Shown here: in pieces, positions 41,170 to 50,003 of the stretch | Position numbering within the stretch: position 1 is the stretch's first letter | How the letters are laid out: every line of letters begins with the position of its first letter | Assembly (NCBI GenBank): GCA_910576325.1 | Contig: CAJTIM010000024.1 | Coordinates: forward strand, 1,776 to 65,775 | Direction: 5' to 3' | Length of the DNA: 64,000 nucleotides | DNA from: Clostridia bacterium | GTDB lineage: Bacteria; Bacillota; Clostridia; Lachnospirales; Lachnospiraceae | Notes under the pieces: model-generated | What the model saw: the letters and a program-made list of their open reading frames with translations, nothing else | What the model was told of the DNA's origin: nothing | Databases searched by the model: none | Program-made: the position numbers and the translations under genes

Positions 41170-42594
41170 ATGGTTTCACGTATTCGTAGCTTTATTTTGG
41201 AAAATCAGATGATTCGGCCCGGAGATAAGGTGCTTGCGGGCGTATCAGGCGGTCCGGATTCCGTCTGTCTGCTTTTTGTGCTGCTGCAGCTTCGGGAGGA
41301 GCTGGATTTTGAGCTTATGGCTGTTCATGTGAACCATGGTCTGCGTGAGCAGGAGGCGGATCGGGATCAGGAATTTGTAGAAGAGCTCTGCGGGAAGCTG
41401 GGGGTCCCCCTTCGGTGCCGGTTCCGGGAGGTCAGAGGAAGAGCCGCGGGGGAAAAGCTCACTCTGGAGGAGGCGGGCAGGCTCTGCCGGTATGAAGTGT
41501 TTCAAAGAGAGGCGGAGCGCCATGGCTGCAATCGAATCGCGGTAGGCCATCATGGGGACGATCAGGCGGAGACCATGCTGTTTCATCTGTTCCGCGGAAC
41601 GGGGCTTAAGGGACTGGCGGGCATGGAGCCCAATCGGGGCGGCCTAATCCGGCCTCTGCTCTGCGTGGAACGCCGGGAGATTATGGAATGGCTTCGCGCT
41701 CAGGAGCTTTCCTGGTGCGAGGACAGCACCAATCAGGAGGAGAACTATACAAGAAACCGTATTCGCCATACGATTTTGTCCTGCGCCAGAGAACAGATCA
41801 ATGAGGGAGCGGTCCGCCACATGATTCGAACGGCGGAGGAGCTGTCAGAAATAGAACGGTTTTTGGAGGAGGCTGACGGGAAAGCTTTCCGGCTCTGTGT
41901 CCGGGAGGAGGAACGGGAATACTTTATTTTTGAGGAAGCGTTCCGCAGGCTGCAGCCGTTGCTCAGGAAACGTCTTATACGCCGATGCCTGGCAGGGCTG
42001 GGGGGCGGCCTTAAGGACCTGGATCGCCGGCACATTGAGCTGGCGGAGGAGCTCTTTGAAAAACGGACGGGAAGCCGCCTGTCTCTGCCGGGAGGAAGAA
42101 CAGGGATCCGGGAATACGGCGGTGTGAGCTTGAGATGGGAAGAACCGGAGACGGAGCGGCAGGAGATGGAGGAGCTGCCCGCGGTGGAGATTCCGGGAAC
42201 CTGCGGGGTGGGAGATGTAAGATGGTTTTTTTCCCTGGAAAATGCGCAAAAAGATCAAATAATTCCCGAAAAAGCGTATACGAAATGGTTTGATTATGAT
42301 AAAATAGAAAATTATCCGGTTATTCGCAGGCGTATGTCCGGAGATTATCTGGAAATTAACCGGGAGCACGGGCATAAAAAGCTGAAGGATTATTTGATAG
42401 ACGCAAAGGTTCCGGCAGAAGAGCGTGACAGGCTTCTTCTTCTGGCGGACGGCAGTCATATTATCTGGATTCCCGGCATGCGCATCAGTGAATACTATAA
42501 AGTGACGGAAGATACGAGACAGATTTTGAAAGTACAAATATACGGAGGAAAAGAAGATGGCGGAGAAGATCCGAGTGATGATTCCGGAGGATGA
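41170..42594 (+). CDS. tilS: tRNA(Ile)-lysidine synthetase
   Basis: About 474 residues. Converts C34 of the CAT-anticodon tRNA-Ile to lysidine, ATP-dependent. PP-loop AGVSGGPDSVCLL near residue 24, then VNHGLREQEADRD and GHHGDDQAETMLFHLFRGTGLKG; the C-terminal tilS domain (YPVIRRRMSGDYLEINREHGHKKLKDYL) is complete. The start at 41170 is the most family-like; GGGAGG is 13 bases upstream. Confidence 0.95.
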   Translation: MVSRIRSFILENQMIRPGDKVLAGVSGGPDSVCLLFVLLQLREELDFELMAVHVNHGLREQEADRDQEFVEELCGKLGVPLRCRFREVRGRAAGEKLTLEEAGRLCRYEVFQREAERHGCNRIAVGHHGDDQAETMLFHLFRGTGLKGLAGMEPNRGGLIRPLLCVERREIMEWLRAQELSWCEDSTNQEENYTRNRIRHTILSCAREQINEGAVRHMIRTAEELSEIERFLEEADGKAFRLCVREEEREYFIFEEAFRRLQPLLRKRLIRRCLAGLGGGLKDLDRRHIELAEELFEKRTGSRLSLPGGRTGIREYGGVSLRWEEPETERQEMEELPAVEIPGTCGVGDVRWFFSLENAQKDQIIPEKAYTKWFDYDKIENYPVIRRRMSGDYLEINREHGHKKLKDYLIDAKVPAEERDRLLLLADGSHIIWIPGMRISEYYKVTEDTRQILKVQIYGGKEDGGEDPSDDSGG

Positions 42595-43084
42595 AGTGAA
42601 TGTCAAGATAAAGGAGCTGGGCAGGAAGATTAGTGAAGACTTTGCCGGTCAGGAGGTTCATTTAATCTGCATTTTGAAGGGAAGCATTTTTTTTGTCTGT
42701 GAGCTGGCGAAAAGAATCACCCTGCCTGTTACCATAGACTTTATGCAGGTTTCCAGCTACGGGGCGGAAACGAAGTCCAGCGGAGTGGTGCGGCTGAGCA
42801 AGGATTTGGATGAGCCGCTGCAGGGAAAGAACGTAATTATTGTTGAGGATATTATTGACTCCGGCAGAACCCTGAACCATCTGGTTAATCTTTTGGGGCA
42901 GAGACATCCCAAGAGTATGACCATCTGTACGCTTCTGGATAAGCCCTCGCGCAGAGTGGTGGAGGTAGATGTGAAGTACACGGGATTTCAGATTCCTGAT
43001 GCGTTTGTGGTGGGCTATGGGCTGGATTATGACCAGAGATATCGGAATCTTCCGTATATTGGCGTCATAGAACTTGTAGATTAA
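42557..43084 (+). CDS. hpt: Hypoxanthine phosphoribosyltransferase
   Basis: 175 residues. Purine salvage: hypoxanthine or guanine plus PRPP to IMP or GMP. The PRPP-binding motif NVIIVEDIIDSGRTLNHL near residue 93 and VGYGLDYDQRYRNLPYIGV at the C-terminus are intact. It overlaps tilS by 38 bases with GGAGG in the tilS coding region, so translation is coupled. Order tilS-hpt-ftsH is conserved in Firmicutes. Confidence 0.96.
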   Translation: MAEKIRVMIPEDEVNVKIKELGRKISEDFAGQEVHLICILKGSIFFVCELAKRITLPVTIDFMQVSSYGAETKSSGVVRLSKDLDEPLQGKNVIIVEDIIDSGRTLNHLVNLLGQRHPKSMTICTLLDKPSRRVVEVDVKYTGFQIPDAFVVGYGLDYDQRYRNLPYIGVIELVD

Positions 43085-43151
43085 AAACAGTAATATCCTT
43101 CATGACGGCGCGTTTTGAAGGGTATCACGGGACTGAAATGGAGGAAATGCA

Positions 43152-44993
43152 TTGAACAGCAGACAGTACCGGGTAACATTTTTTTACCTGATTATTTTGG
43201 CCATGCTTCTCTTCTTTCTTTCGGAATTTGCCAAGAGGTCGGAGATGCAGAATCTCTACACCTACACGCAGTTTCAGGAGGATGTGGAGAAGGGAGATGT
43301 GGAGCGGGCCGTAATTATACAGAACCAGACGGCGCCCACAGGAATTGTGGAGCTGGTGAAGAAGAATGGCTCCGCCGTTAAGGTGAATGTACCGGATACG
43401 GTGGAGGCGGGAAGACTGCTTCAGAAAGCAGGCGTTATGGTGGCCTACGACAATGTGAGAAGCCAGAGCTGGGTTCAGAGTCTGGGGATTCCCCTGCTTG
43501 TAGCCGTTGTGGTGGTCTTTGCTATGATGATGCTTATGAACCGCCAGGCGGGCGGCGGCAACAGCCGGATGATGGATTTCGGTAAGAGCCGGGCCCGGAT
43601 GACCACACAGGAGCAGATCCATACGACCTTTAAAGATGTTGCGGGGCTTCAGGAGGAAAAAGAGGAATTAAAAGAGATCGTGGATTTCTTAAAGATGCCT
43701 CAAAAATATATTCAGGTGGGAGCGCGGATTCCCAAGGGTGTTCTTTTGGAAGGCCCCCCGGGAACCGGTAAGACGCTTCTGGCCAAGGCGGTGGCAGGGG
43801 AAGCAGGAGTTCCCTTTTTCAGCATTTCCGGTTCGGACTTTGTGGAAATGTTTGTTGGTGTAGGTGCATCCAGAGTCCGTGACCTGTTTGCGGACGCCAA
43901 GCGGAATCATCCCTGTATCGTATTCATTGATGAGATCGATGCGGTAGCCAGACGGCGGGGCAGCGGCATGGGCGGCGGCCACGACGAGCGGGAGCAGACA
44001 TTGAATCAGCTTCTGGTAGAGATGGACGGCTTTGGAGTTAATGAGGGCATTATCGTTATGGCGGCTACCAACCGTGTGGATATTCTGGATCCTGCGATTC
44101 TGCGCCCGGGCCGATTTGACCGGAAGATTATGGTGGGCCGGCCGGATATCAAGGGGCGTGAGGAGATTCTGCATGTGCATGCCAAGGATAAGCCTCTTTC
44201 CGAGGATGTGGATTTGAAGCAGGTAGCCCAGACCACAGCCGGAATGACAGGCGCGGATCTGGAAAATCTGATGAATGAGGCGGCCATATTTGCGGCGAAG
44301 TCGGATCGGAAGTATATCATTCAGGAGGATATACGCAGATCCTTCGTCAAGGTGGGCATCGGTTCCGAGAAAACCAGCCGCGTTGTCTCGGACAAGGAGA
44401 AGCGGATTACCGCCTATCATGAAGCGGGTCATGCGATTTTGTTTCATGTGCTTCCGGATGTGGGGCCTGTTTATACGGTCTCTATCATTCCTACCGGCAT
44501 GGGAGCGGCAGGGTATACCATGCCTCTTCCGGAAAAGGATGAGATGTTTAACACCAAGGGAAAAATGCTGCAGGATATTCAGGTGTCGCTGGGAGGGAGA
44601 ATTGCCGAGGAGCTCGTATTTGATGATATTACCACAGGAGCTTCCCAGGATATCAAACAGGCGACAGGTGTGGCCCGGGCCATGGTAACGAAGTACGGAA
44701 TGTCGGAAGAACTGGGAATGGTAAATTATGATGCGGATGAGGAGGTTTTCATCGGCAGAGACTTCGGTCATACAAAGGGCTATGGTGAGGCGGTTGCCGG
44801 CAAGATTGACATGGAAATTAAGCGCATTGTGGATGAATGTTATCAGAAGGCAAGGGCTATTATACTGGAACACCGCAGAGTTTTAGATGAGACGGCCCAG
44901 CTGCTTCTGGAAAAGGAGAAAATTACAAGGGAAGAGTTTGAGGCGCTTTTCCGGAAGGAAGAGCAGGATTCCATATTGAATTGGAATAGTTAG
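43152..44993 (+). CDS. ftsH: ATP-dependent zinc metalloprotease FtsH
   Basis: 613 residues. Membrane-bound hexameric AAA+ protease. Two membrane segments (about 7-24 and 115-133), Walker [14 protein letters not shown] near residue 200, Walker [35 protein letters not shown], and zinc site HEAGH near residue 420. The start is TTG 43152, 7 bases after GGAGG. An out-of-frame ATG-CAT-TGA mini frame (43147-43155) overlaps this start and may affect initiation. Confidence 0.97.
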   Translation: MNSRQYRVTFFYLIILAMLLFFLSEFAKRSEMQNLYTYTQFQEDVEKGDVERAVIIQNQTAPTGIVELVKKNGSAVKVNVPDTVEAGRLLQKAGVMVAYDNVRSQSWVQSLGIPLLVAVVVVFAMMMLMNRQAGGGNSRMMDFGKSRARMTTQEQIHTTFKDVAGLQEEKEELKEIVDFLKMPQKYIQVGARIPKGVLLEGPPGTGKTLLAKAVAGEAGVPFFSISGSDFVEMFVGVGASRVRDLFADAKRNHPCIVFIDEIDAVARRRGSGMGGGHDEREQTLNQLLVEMDGFGVNEGIIVMAATNRVDILDPAILRPGRFDRKIMVGRPDIKGREEILHVHAKDKPLSEDVDLKQVAQTTAGMTGADLENLMNEAAIFAAKSDRKYIIQEDIRRSFVKVGIGSEKTSRVVSDKEKRITAYHEAGHAILFHVLPDVGPVYTVSIIPTGMGAAGYTMPLPEKDEMFNTKGKMLQDIQVSLGGRIAEELVFDDITTGASQDIKQATGVARAMVTKYGMSEELGMVNYDADEEVFIGRDFGHTKGYGEAVAGKIDMEIKRIVDECYQKARAIILEHRRVLDETAQLLLEKEKITREEFEALFRKEEQDSILNWNS

Positions 44994-44998
44994 AATGG

Positions 44999-45030
44999 GA
45001 AATTCCGTCATAATGACGGAATTTCTTTGT
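44999..45030 (+). terminator. Terminator of ftsH
   Basis: GAAATTCCGTCA/TGACGGAATTTC, 12-bp perfect stem, TAA loop, short T-rich tail. Confidence 0.75.
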
Positions 45031-45092
45031 TAAAATTTCACAAAAACAACATGCGATTTTTGTAAAGTTTGTGCACACTTATTTGGGAACTG

Positions 45093-45207
45093 TGATATAA
45101 TAATACTTGTAAAACCCCCAATACATTATATAGTTTTTGCTACACCCCATAAGTAAAAGAAATACCTTCTCCTAAAAAAGACAGCAGAGCGTTTTGGCTG
45201 TCTTTTT
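45093..45207 (+). ncRNA. Candidate small RNA
   Basis: An extended -10 promoter (TGATATAAT, 45093-45101) predicts a start near 45108. About 100 bases later an intrinsic terminator (AAAAAAGACAGC/GCTGTCTTTTTT, 45174-45207) ends the unit. No frame of note lies inside. The body is mostly unstructured and C-rich, with ACCCCC, TACACCCC and CCTTCTCCT, the last resembling an anti-Shine-Dalgarno sequence. No -35 box at standard distance. The rest of 44994-45310 holds only this and the ftsH terminator. Confidence 0.45.
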
Positions 45208-45310
45208 TACTGCCCTCAAAGAAGCAGGGGTTGTAATTTGATGCACAGTATTATAAAATAATTCATATGAAAAAAGCCGGTACTAACAACATGAGCAGGG
45301 AGGAAATAAA

Positions 45311-46474
45311 ATGACCGAGATGACTTTTTTTTGTCCGACAGAGTTAATCTGCGGATTTGGAATTATAGATCGCCTGAAGGATATTACGGAGCCCTATGGG
45401 AAAAAGGGGTTATTTGTTATGGATCCGTTTTTTCAGGGAAGCAGTATAGAAGCCCGTATCTTGGAGCTGCTGGAGGGAAAAGAGGTGCGGACCTATGCCC
45501 GGGTAACTCCCAATCCGAGAGATACGGATATCGACGCGGGCGCCGCTCTGTGCAGGGAAGGTTTGGACTTTATTGTTGCGCTGGGGGGAGGCTCGGCCAT
45601 TGACACGGCGAAAGCGATTAATATAGTCTGCTCCAACGGCGGTTCGGCATGGGATTATGTGAAAAAGGAGGACAGGCCCGCGCGGGAGATCACAAAGGCT
45701 CTGATGCCTTTGATTGCGATTCCCACCACAGCCGGAACGGGAACGGAGGCGACGCGCTATTCCGTAGTGACGAATGCGGCACAGCATGGAAAGGGGACGA
45801 TTAAGACAGATTTGATTTTCCCGACAAAAGCTCTTGTGGATGCGCAGCTTATGATGACTATGCCCCGCAGGACGACGGCCCTGACAGCGATAGATGCCTT
45901 TGCACACGCCTTTGAGGCTTATATCGGTTCCAAGGCAAATGTCTTTTCGGAGATGTTCTCCCTGCAGGCGATGAAGCTGTTTGCACGAAGTGCAAGACGT
46001 GTCTGTGAGAATGGCAATGACAGGGAAGCACGCTGTGATATGGCTCTGTGCAGTACGCTGGGGGGCCTGGCGATCTCCCATTCGGCCACAACTCTGCCCC
46101 ATGGCATCGGACAGGCTCTGAGCGGCGTGACGGATGCGCCCCATGGAGGCAGTATAGCTGCCTGTATGGCTCAGGTGGTGCGCTTTACCCTGCCGGAATG
46201 TACGAAAAAGTTTGCGGAGGTTGCTTGTTTATTTCAGCCTGCACTTAAGGAATGTCCGGTAAGGGAGCAGGCGGAAGCCCTGCCTGGGATTTTGAATCAG
46301 CTGTTTCACGATATGACAGGAGAGCCCGTCACCATGGCCTCCTATGGCTTGAAGGAAGATCAGGTTGAAGCGGTAGCGGATATGGCCCTGACAAACTATT
46401 ACGGGGATGTTTCCAGGCATCCGAAGACTGCTTCCAGGGAGGAGCTGATAAGGATTATTCACTCATGCTTATGA
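45311..46474 (+). CDS. Iron-containing alcohol dehydrogenase
   Basis: 387 residues, group III metal-dependent. N-terminal NAD(P)-binding half with VALGGGSAIDTAKAI near residue 92 (GGGS motif), then IPTTAGTGTEAT. The metal-binding residues fall in DAFAHAFEAYIG and THGIG-like LPHGIGQALSG, with APHGGSIAACM. It probably reduces an aldehyde, but the substrate is unknown. Good GGGAGG site before ATG. Confidence 0.9.
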   Translation: MTEMTFFCPTELICGFGIIDRLKDITEPYGKKGLFVMDPFFQGSSIEARILELLEGKEVRTYARVTPNPRDTDIDAGAALCREGLDFIVALGGGSAIDTAKAINIVCSNGGSAWDYVKKEDRPAREITKALMPLIAIPTTAGTGTEATRYSVVTNAAQHGKGTIKTDLIFPTKALVDAQLMMTMPRRTTALTAIDAFAHAFEAYIGSKANVFSEMFSLQAMKLFARSARRVCENGNDREARCDMALCSTLGGLAISHSATTLPHGIGQALSGVTDAPHGGSIAACMAQVVRFTLPECTKKFAEVACLFQPALKECPVREQAEALPGILNQLFHDMTGEPVTMASYGLKEDQVEAVADMALTNYYGDVSRHPKTASREELIRIIHSCL

Positions 46475-46542
46475 GACGCCGTTGTTCGGCATAAAATGTC
46501 TTAAGGAAAGGTTGGAAAGTGTATACTTTCTGTAAAAAGAAG

Positions 46543-48699
46543 ATGAGTAAGATAAATAAAGACGCACTCTTTTCGGATGAAACAAGTCAGTATCGTATTC
46601 CAATGGAGGTCAATCCGGGAGATAATGTGACCGTGATTTTCCGCACAGCAAAGGATAATGTGGACGGTGTCTACCTGATTAGCAAGGGAAACCGCCTTCC
46701 TATGAAAAAATTTGCAACCAATCCGCTGTTTGATTATTACCGGCTGGAGCTGTCGGTAGGAAAGAACAGGATTCTTTACTTTTTCGAAATACGTTCCGGA
46801 GAAGAAAAAGTATTTTTTAATAAACGCGGTGTTACGGAGGATCTGCAGGCGGTCAATTCCTTTGGAATTGTTCCGGGCTTCTTTACGCCTGATTGGGCCA
46901 AGGGAGCCGTGATGTATCAGATCTATGTGGATCGTTTCCGCAACGGGGATCCGTCCAATGATGTGATGACGGGAGAGTACAGCTATATTGGAGAACATGT
47001 GGAAAAGGTGGAGGACTGGGATCGATGTCCGAGAGTCATGGATGTACGTTCCTTTTACGGCGGAGATCTTCAGGGAATTCTGGATAAGCTGGATTATCTG
47101 GTGGATCTGGGAATTGAAGTGATCTATATGAATCCCATTTTTGTGTCACCCTCCAATCACAAATATGATTGCCAGGATTATGATTATATTGATCCGCACT
47201 TTACCGTAATTAAGGAAGACGGCGGAGCGCTGCTTGAAAAGGGAGAGCAGGATAACCGCAGGGCGGAGCGCTATATACGGCGCGTGGTGAATAAGGAAAA
47301 TCTGGAGGCAAGCAATGAATTCTTTATCCGCTTTGTGGAAGAGGTTCATAAAAGGGGAATCCGGATTCTTCTGGACGGCGTGTTTAACCATTGCGGCTCC
47401 TTCAATAAATGGCTTGATCGGGAGCGCCTTTACGAAACAAACGGCGGATATGTGGAGGGGGCTTACGTGTCCGAGACAAGCCCTTACCGGGAATTTTTCC
47501 GGTTCCACAATGAGCATGAGTGGCCTTATAATGAATTTTATGACGGATGGTGGGGACATCATACCCTGCCGAAGCTGGCCTATGAGGGATCGCCGGAGCT
47601 GCGGGAATATATTATGCGCATCGGTCAGAAATGGGTATCCCCGCCCTATTCTGTGGACGGCTGGCGTCTGGATGTGGCTGCGGATCTGGGGCTTACGTCG
47701 GAATACAATCATGATTTTTGGAAGGAATTCCGCAGCAGCGTAAAAGAGGTTAATTCCGAGGCGGTCATTTATGCGGAGCATTACGGCGATGCATATGCAT
47801 GGCTGAAGGGGGACGAATGGGATTCGGTGATGAATTACGATTCCTTTATGGAGCCCCTCACCTGGTTTTTGACAGGAATGGAGAAGCACAGCGAGTATTT
47901 CCGGGAGGATTTGCTGAATAACGAGAAGGCTCTTCTGGAAACGCTGAGTGCAAATATACGAACCTTTTACGGTCCCTCCTTCTTAATTGCAATGAATCAG
48001 CTGTCCAATCATGATCATTCCCGTTTTCTTACCAGGACAAATCACATGGAGGGGCGTCTGGGGAGCTTAAGCTCGGAGGATGCGGCCGCGGGTATCTCGA
48101 AAGCCGTATTTCGGGAAGCGGTGGCCCTACAGATGACGTGGAGCGGTGCTCCGACCCTTTACTATGGAGATGAGGCGGGCCTGTGCGGATTTACGGATCC
48201 GGATAACCGGCGGACTTATCCCTGGGGGAAGGAGGATCAGGATCTGATTGCATATCACAGAGAGCTCATTCGGATTCACAAAGAGAATCCGGCCTGCCGG
48301 ATTGGATCGGGAAAAATCATTCTTGCGCTTCATGGAATTATCGGCATGATCCGATTTACAAAGAACAATCAGATTCTGGTTGTAGTCAACAACAACGAAG
48401 AAGGACAGAAGGTGTCCGTTCCGGTGTGGCTGGGTGAGGTTTTTGACGGCTTTCTGATGGAACGGCTGATATTATCCGTGGAGGACGGGTTTTCTACGGA
48501 GTGTGCGCATTATCTTGTGAGCGGCGGGGAGATTGAGATCTTTATGCCTCCTCTGTCGGCGGCCGTACTGCGCACGCGGCAGGAAGCAAAACCGGAAGAA
48601 AAGCAGGAGCGGCACCCGGAAAAGGGAAAAAAGAGAAGGATACTAAGGAGATGGCAGCATGATTCAGGTAACACTTGGAAGCACAGGAATAAAAGTTAA
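46543..48699 (+). CDS. GH13 alpha-glucosidase/neopullulanase-like enzyme
   Basis: 718 residues from ATG 46543, which matches the typical MSKINKDALFSDE start (a GTG at 46519 is possible). An N-terminal starch-binding-like domain (1-110) precedes the catalytic barrel. The GH13 regions are visible: DGVFNHCG (I), DGWRLDVAADLG with the nucleophilic Asp (II), VIYAEHYGDA with the acid Glu (III) and NQLSNHDHSRF (IV). No signal peptide, so it acts on imported maltodextrin-like oligosaccharides. The end is a Lys/Glu-rich tail. Confidence 0.9.
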   Translation: MSKINKDALFSDETSQYRIPMEVNPGDNVTVIFRTAKDNVDGVYLISKGNRLPMKKFATNPLFDYYRLELSVGKNRILYFFEIRSGEEKVFFNKRGVTEDLQAVNSFGIVPGFFTPDWAKGAVMYQIYVDRFRNGDPSNDVMTGEYSYIGEHVEKVEDWDRCPRVMDVRSFYGGDLQGILDKLDYLVDLGIEVIYMNPIFVSPSNHKYDCQDYDYIDPHFTVIKEDGGALLEKGEQDNRRAERYIRRVVNKENLEASNEFFIRFVEEVHKRGIRILLDGVFNHCGSFNKWLDRERLYETNGGYVEGAYVSETSPYREFFRFHNEHEWPYNEFYDGWWGHHTLPKLAYEGSPELREYIMRIGQKWVSPPYSVDGWRLDVAADLGLTSEYNHDFWKEFRSSVKEVNSEAVIYAEHYGDAYAWLKGDEWDSVMNYDSFMEPLTWFLTGMEKHSEYFREDLLNNEKALLETLSANIRTFYGPSFLIAMNQLSNHDHSRFLTRTNHMEGRLGSLSSEDAAAGISKAVFREAVALQMTWSGAPTLYYGDEAGLCGFTDPDNRRTYPWGKEDQDLIAYHRELIRIHKENPACRIGSGKIILALHGIIGMIRFTKNNQILVVVNNNEEGQKVSVPVWLGEVFDGFLMERLILSVEDGFSTECAHYLVSGGEIEIFMPPLSAAVLRTRQEAKPEEKQERHPEKGKKRRILRRWQHDSGNTWKHRNKS

Positions 48700-49684
48700 T
48701 AAAAACGGTTTCGGAGCCCTGCCCATTCAGCGAATTAGCGAGGATGCGGCAATAGCGCTTTTGAGGAGGGCACACAGGGGAGGCATGGACTTCTTTGACA
48801 CGGCCAGATTCTATACGGACAGTGAAAAGAAGCTTGGAAAGGCCTTTCACGGAATGCGGGATGAGATTTACCTGGCAACAAAGACAATGGCTCTGACGGC
48901 GGATGATTTTTGGAAGGATCTGGGAGAGTCTTTGGAAGCTCTCGGCACAGACTATGTGGACCTTTACCAGTTCCATAACCCGCCCTTCTGTCCGAAGCCG
49001 GAAGACGGAAGCGGGCTGTATGAAGCGATGCTGGAAGCAAAGGCACAGGGGAAGATCCGTCATATCGGAATTACCAATCACAGGCTTAAGGCGGCTCATG
49101 AGGCTATTGACAGCGGACTGTATGAAACGCTCCAGTTTCCTTTTTGCTATCTGGCTACGGATCACGAGCTGGAACTTGTGGAAAAATGCCGGAAGGCAAA
49201 TATGGGATTCATTGCCATGAAGGGACTTTCGGGAGGACTGCTGACCAATTCCGCGGCTGCTTATGCTTTTCTGGGCCAGTTTGATAATGTGCTCCCAATC
49301 TGGGGGATTCAAAGAGAAAAGGAGCTGGATGAATTTCTTTCCTACATAGATAATCCGCCGGCCATGACAAAGGAGCTGCGGGCGGAGATTGACAAAGACA
49401 AAGAGGAGCTTGGAGCCGATTTCTGCCGGGCCTGCGGCTACTGTATGCCCTGCCCTGCAGGAATTGAGATCAATACCTGTGCCAGAATGTCGCAGCTTAT
49501 TCGGCGCTCGCCCTCAGAGCTCCAGCTGACGCCCGAGGTGCAGGCGAAGATGAGAAAGATAGAGGAATGTAAGCATTGCAATGCATGTAAAAAGAAATGT
49601 CCTTTTGGGCTGGATACGCCGGAGCTGCTGAAAAAGAATTATGAGGACTACAAAGAAATTCTGGCAGGAAATGTGAAGCTTTAA
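48659..49684 (+). CDS. Aldo/keto reductase with C-terminal iron-sulfur domain
   Basis: 341 residues. The aldo/keto reductase barrel has FDTARFYTDSEKKLGKAF near residue 42 with the catalytic Tyr, and QFHNPPFCPK. The C-terminus carries eight Cys in two clusters: CRACGYCMPCPAGIEI near 258 and CKHCNACKKKCPFGLDTP near 302, the pattern of a 4Fe-4S ferredoxin-like extension. It overlaps the GH13 gene by 41 bases. Substrate unknown; electron transfer to or from ferredoxin is likely. Confidence 0.92.
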   Translation: MIQVTLGSTGIKVNKNGFGALPIQRISEDAAIALLRRAHRGGMDFFDTARFYTDSEKKLGKAFHGMRDEIYLATKTMALTADDFWKDLGESLEALGTDYVDLYQFHNPPFCPKPEDGSGLYEAMLEAKAQGKIRHIGITNHRLKAAHEAIDSGLYETLQFPFCYLATDHELELVEKCRKANMGFIAMKGLSGGLLTNSAAAYAFLGQFDNVLPIWGIQREKELDEFLSYIDNPPAMTKELRAEIDKDKEELGADFCRACGYCMPCPAGIEINTCARMSQLIRRSPSELQLTPEVQAKMRKIEECKHCNACKKKCPFGLDTPELLKKNYEDYKEILAGNVKL

Positions 49685-49721
49685 AGGTGGAAATCCATAC
49701 GCTAAATGCAATAAAAAATTG

Positions 49722-49750
49722 TTGACAAATAATTGGTAATCGTGTAAAAT
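49722..49750 (+). promoter_or_regulatory. Promoter of the tRNA-Phe/tRNA-Gly unit
   Basis: Perfect TTGACA (49722-49727), 17-bp spacer, TAAAAT (49745-49750). Confidence 0.8.
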
Positions 49751-49785
49751 AACATCTGTTGTGAAACACAGTCACAACAGATGTT
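49751..49785. repeat. 13-bp inverted repeat over the tRNA transcription start
   Basis: AACATCTGTTGTG (49751-49763) and CACAACAGATGTT (49773-49785) are perfect arms. They begin right after the -10 box, so the predicted start lies in the left arm; it looks more like an operator or cruciform than a full RNA hairpin. Confidence 0.5.
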
Positions 49786-49789
49786 ATTT

Positions 49790-49862
<73 letters not shown>

Positions 49863-49884
49863 TTGGAATTTCATATTGAATTAT

Positions 49885-49955
49885 GCGGGTGTAGTTCAAT
49901 GGTAGAACACCAGCCTTCCAAGCTGGACACGTGGGTTCGATTCCCATCACCCGCT
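49885..49955 (+). tRNA. tRNA-Gly (TCC)
   Basis: Acceptor GCGGGTG/CACCCGC, anticodon stem CCAGC/GCTGG with loop CTTCCAA, anticodon TCC. 71 bases, 22 after tRNA-Phe. Confidence 0.97.
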
Positions 49956-49970
49956 CTTTTTATTTGTGAA

Positions 49971-50003
49971 GGAAGCCAGTAAAATCAAGGCTTCCTTTAT
50001 TTT
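49971..50003 (+). terminator. Terminator of the tRNA unit
   Basis: GGAAGCC/GGCTTCC stem followed by TTTATTTT. It overlaps the 3' end of the convergent serpin gene. Confidence 0.75.

Noticed and set aside
43689-44873. 394-codon minus-strand frame
   Set aside because: Antisense to ftsH.
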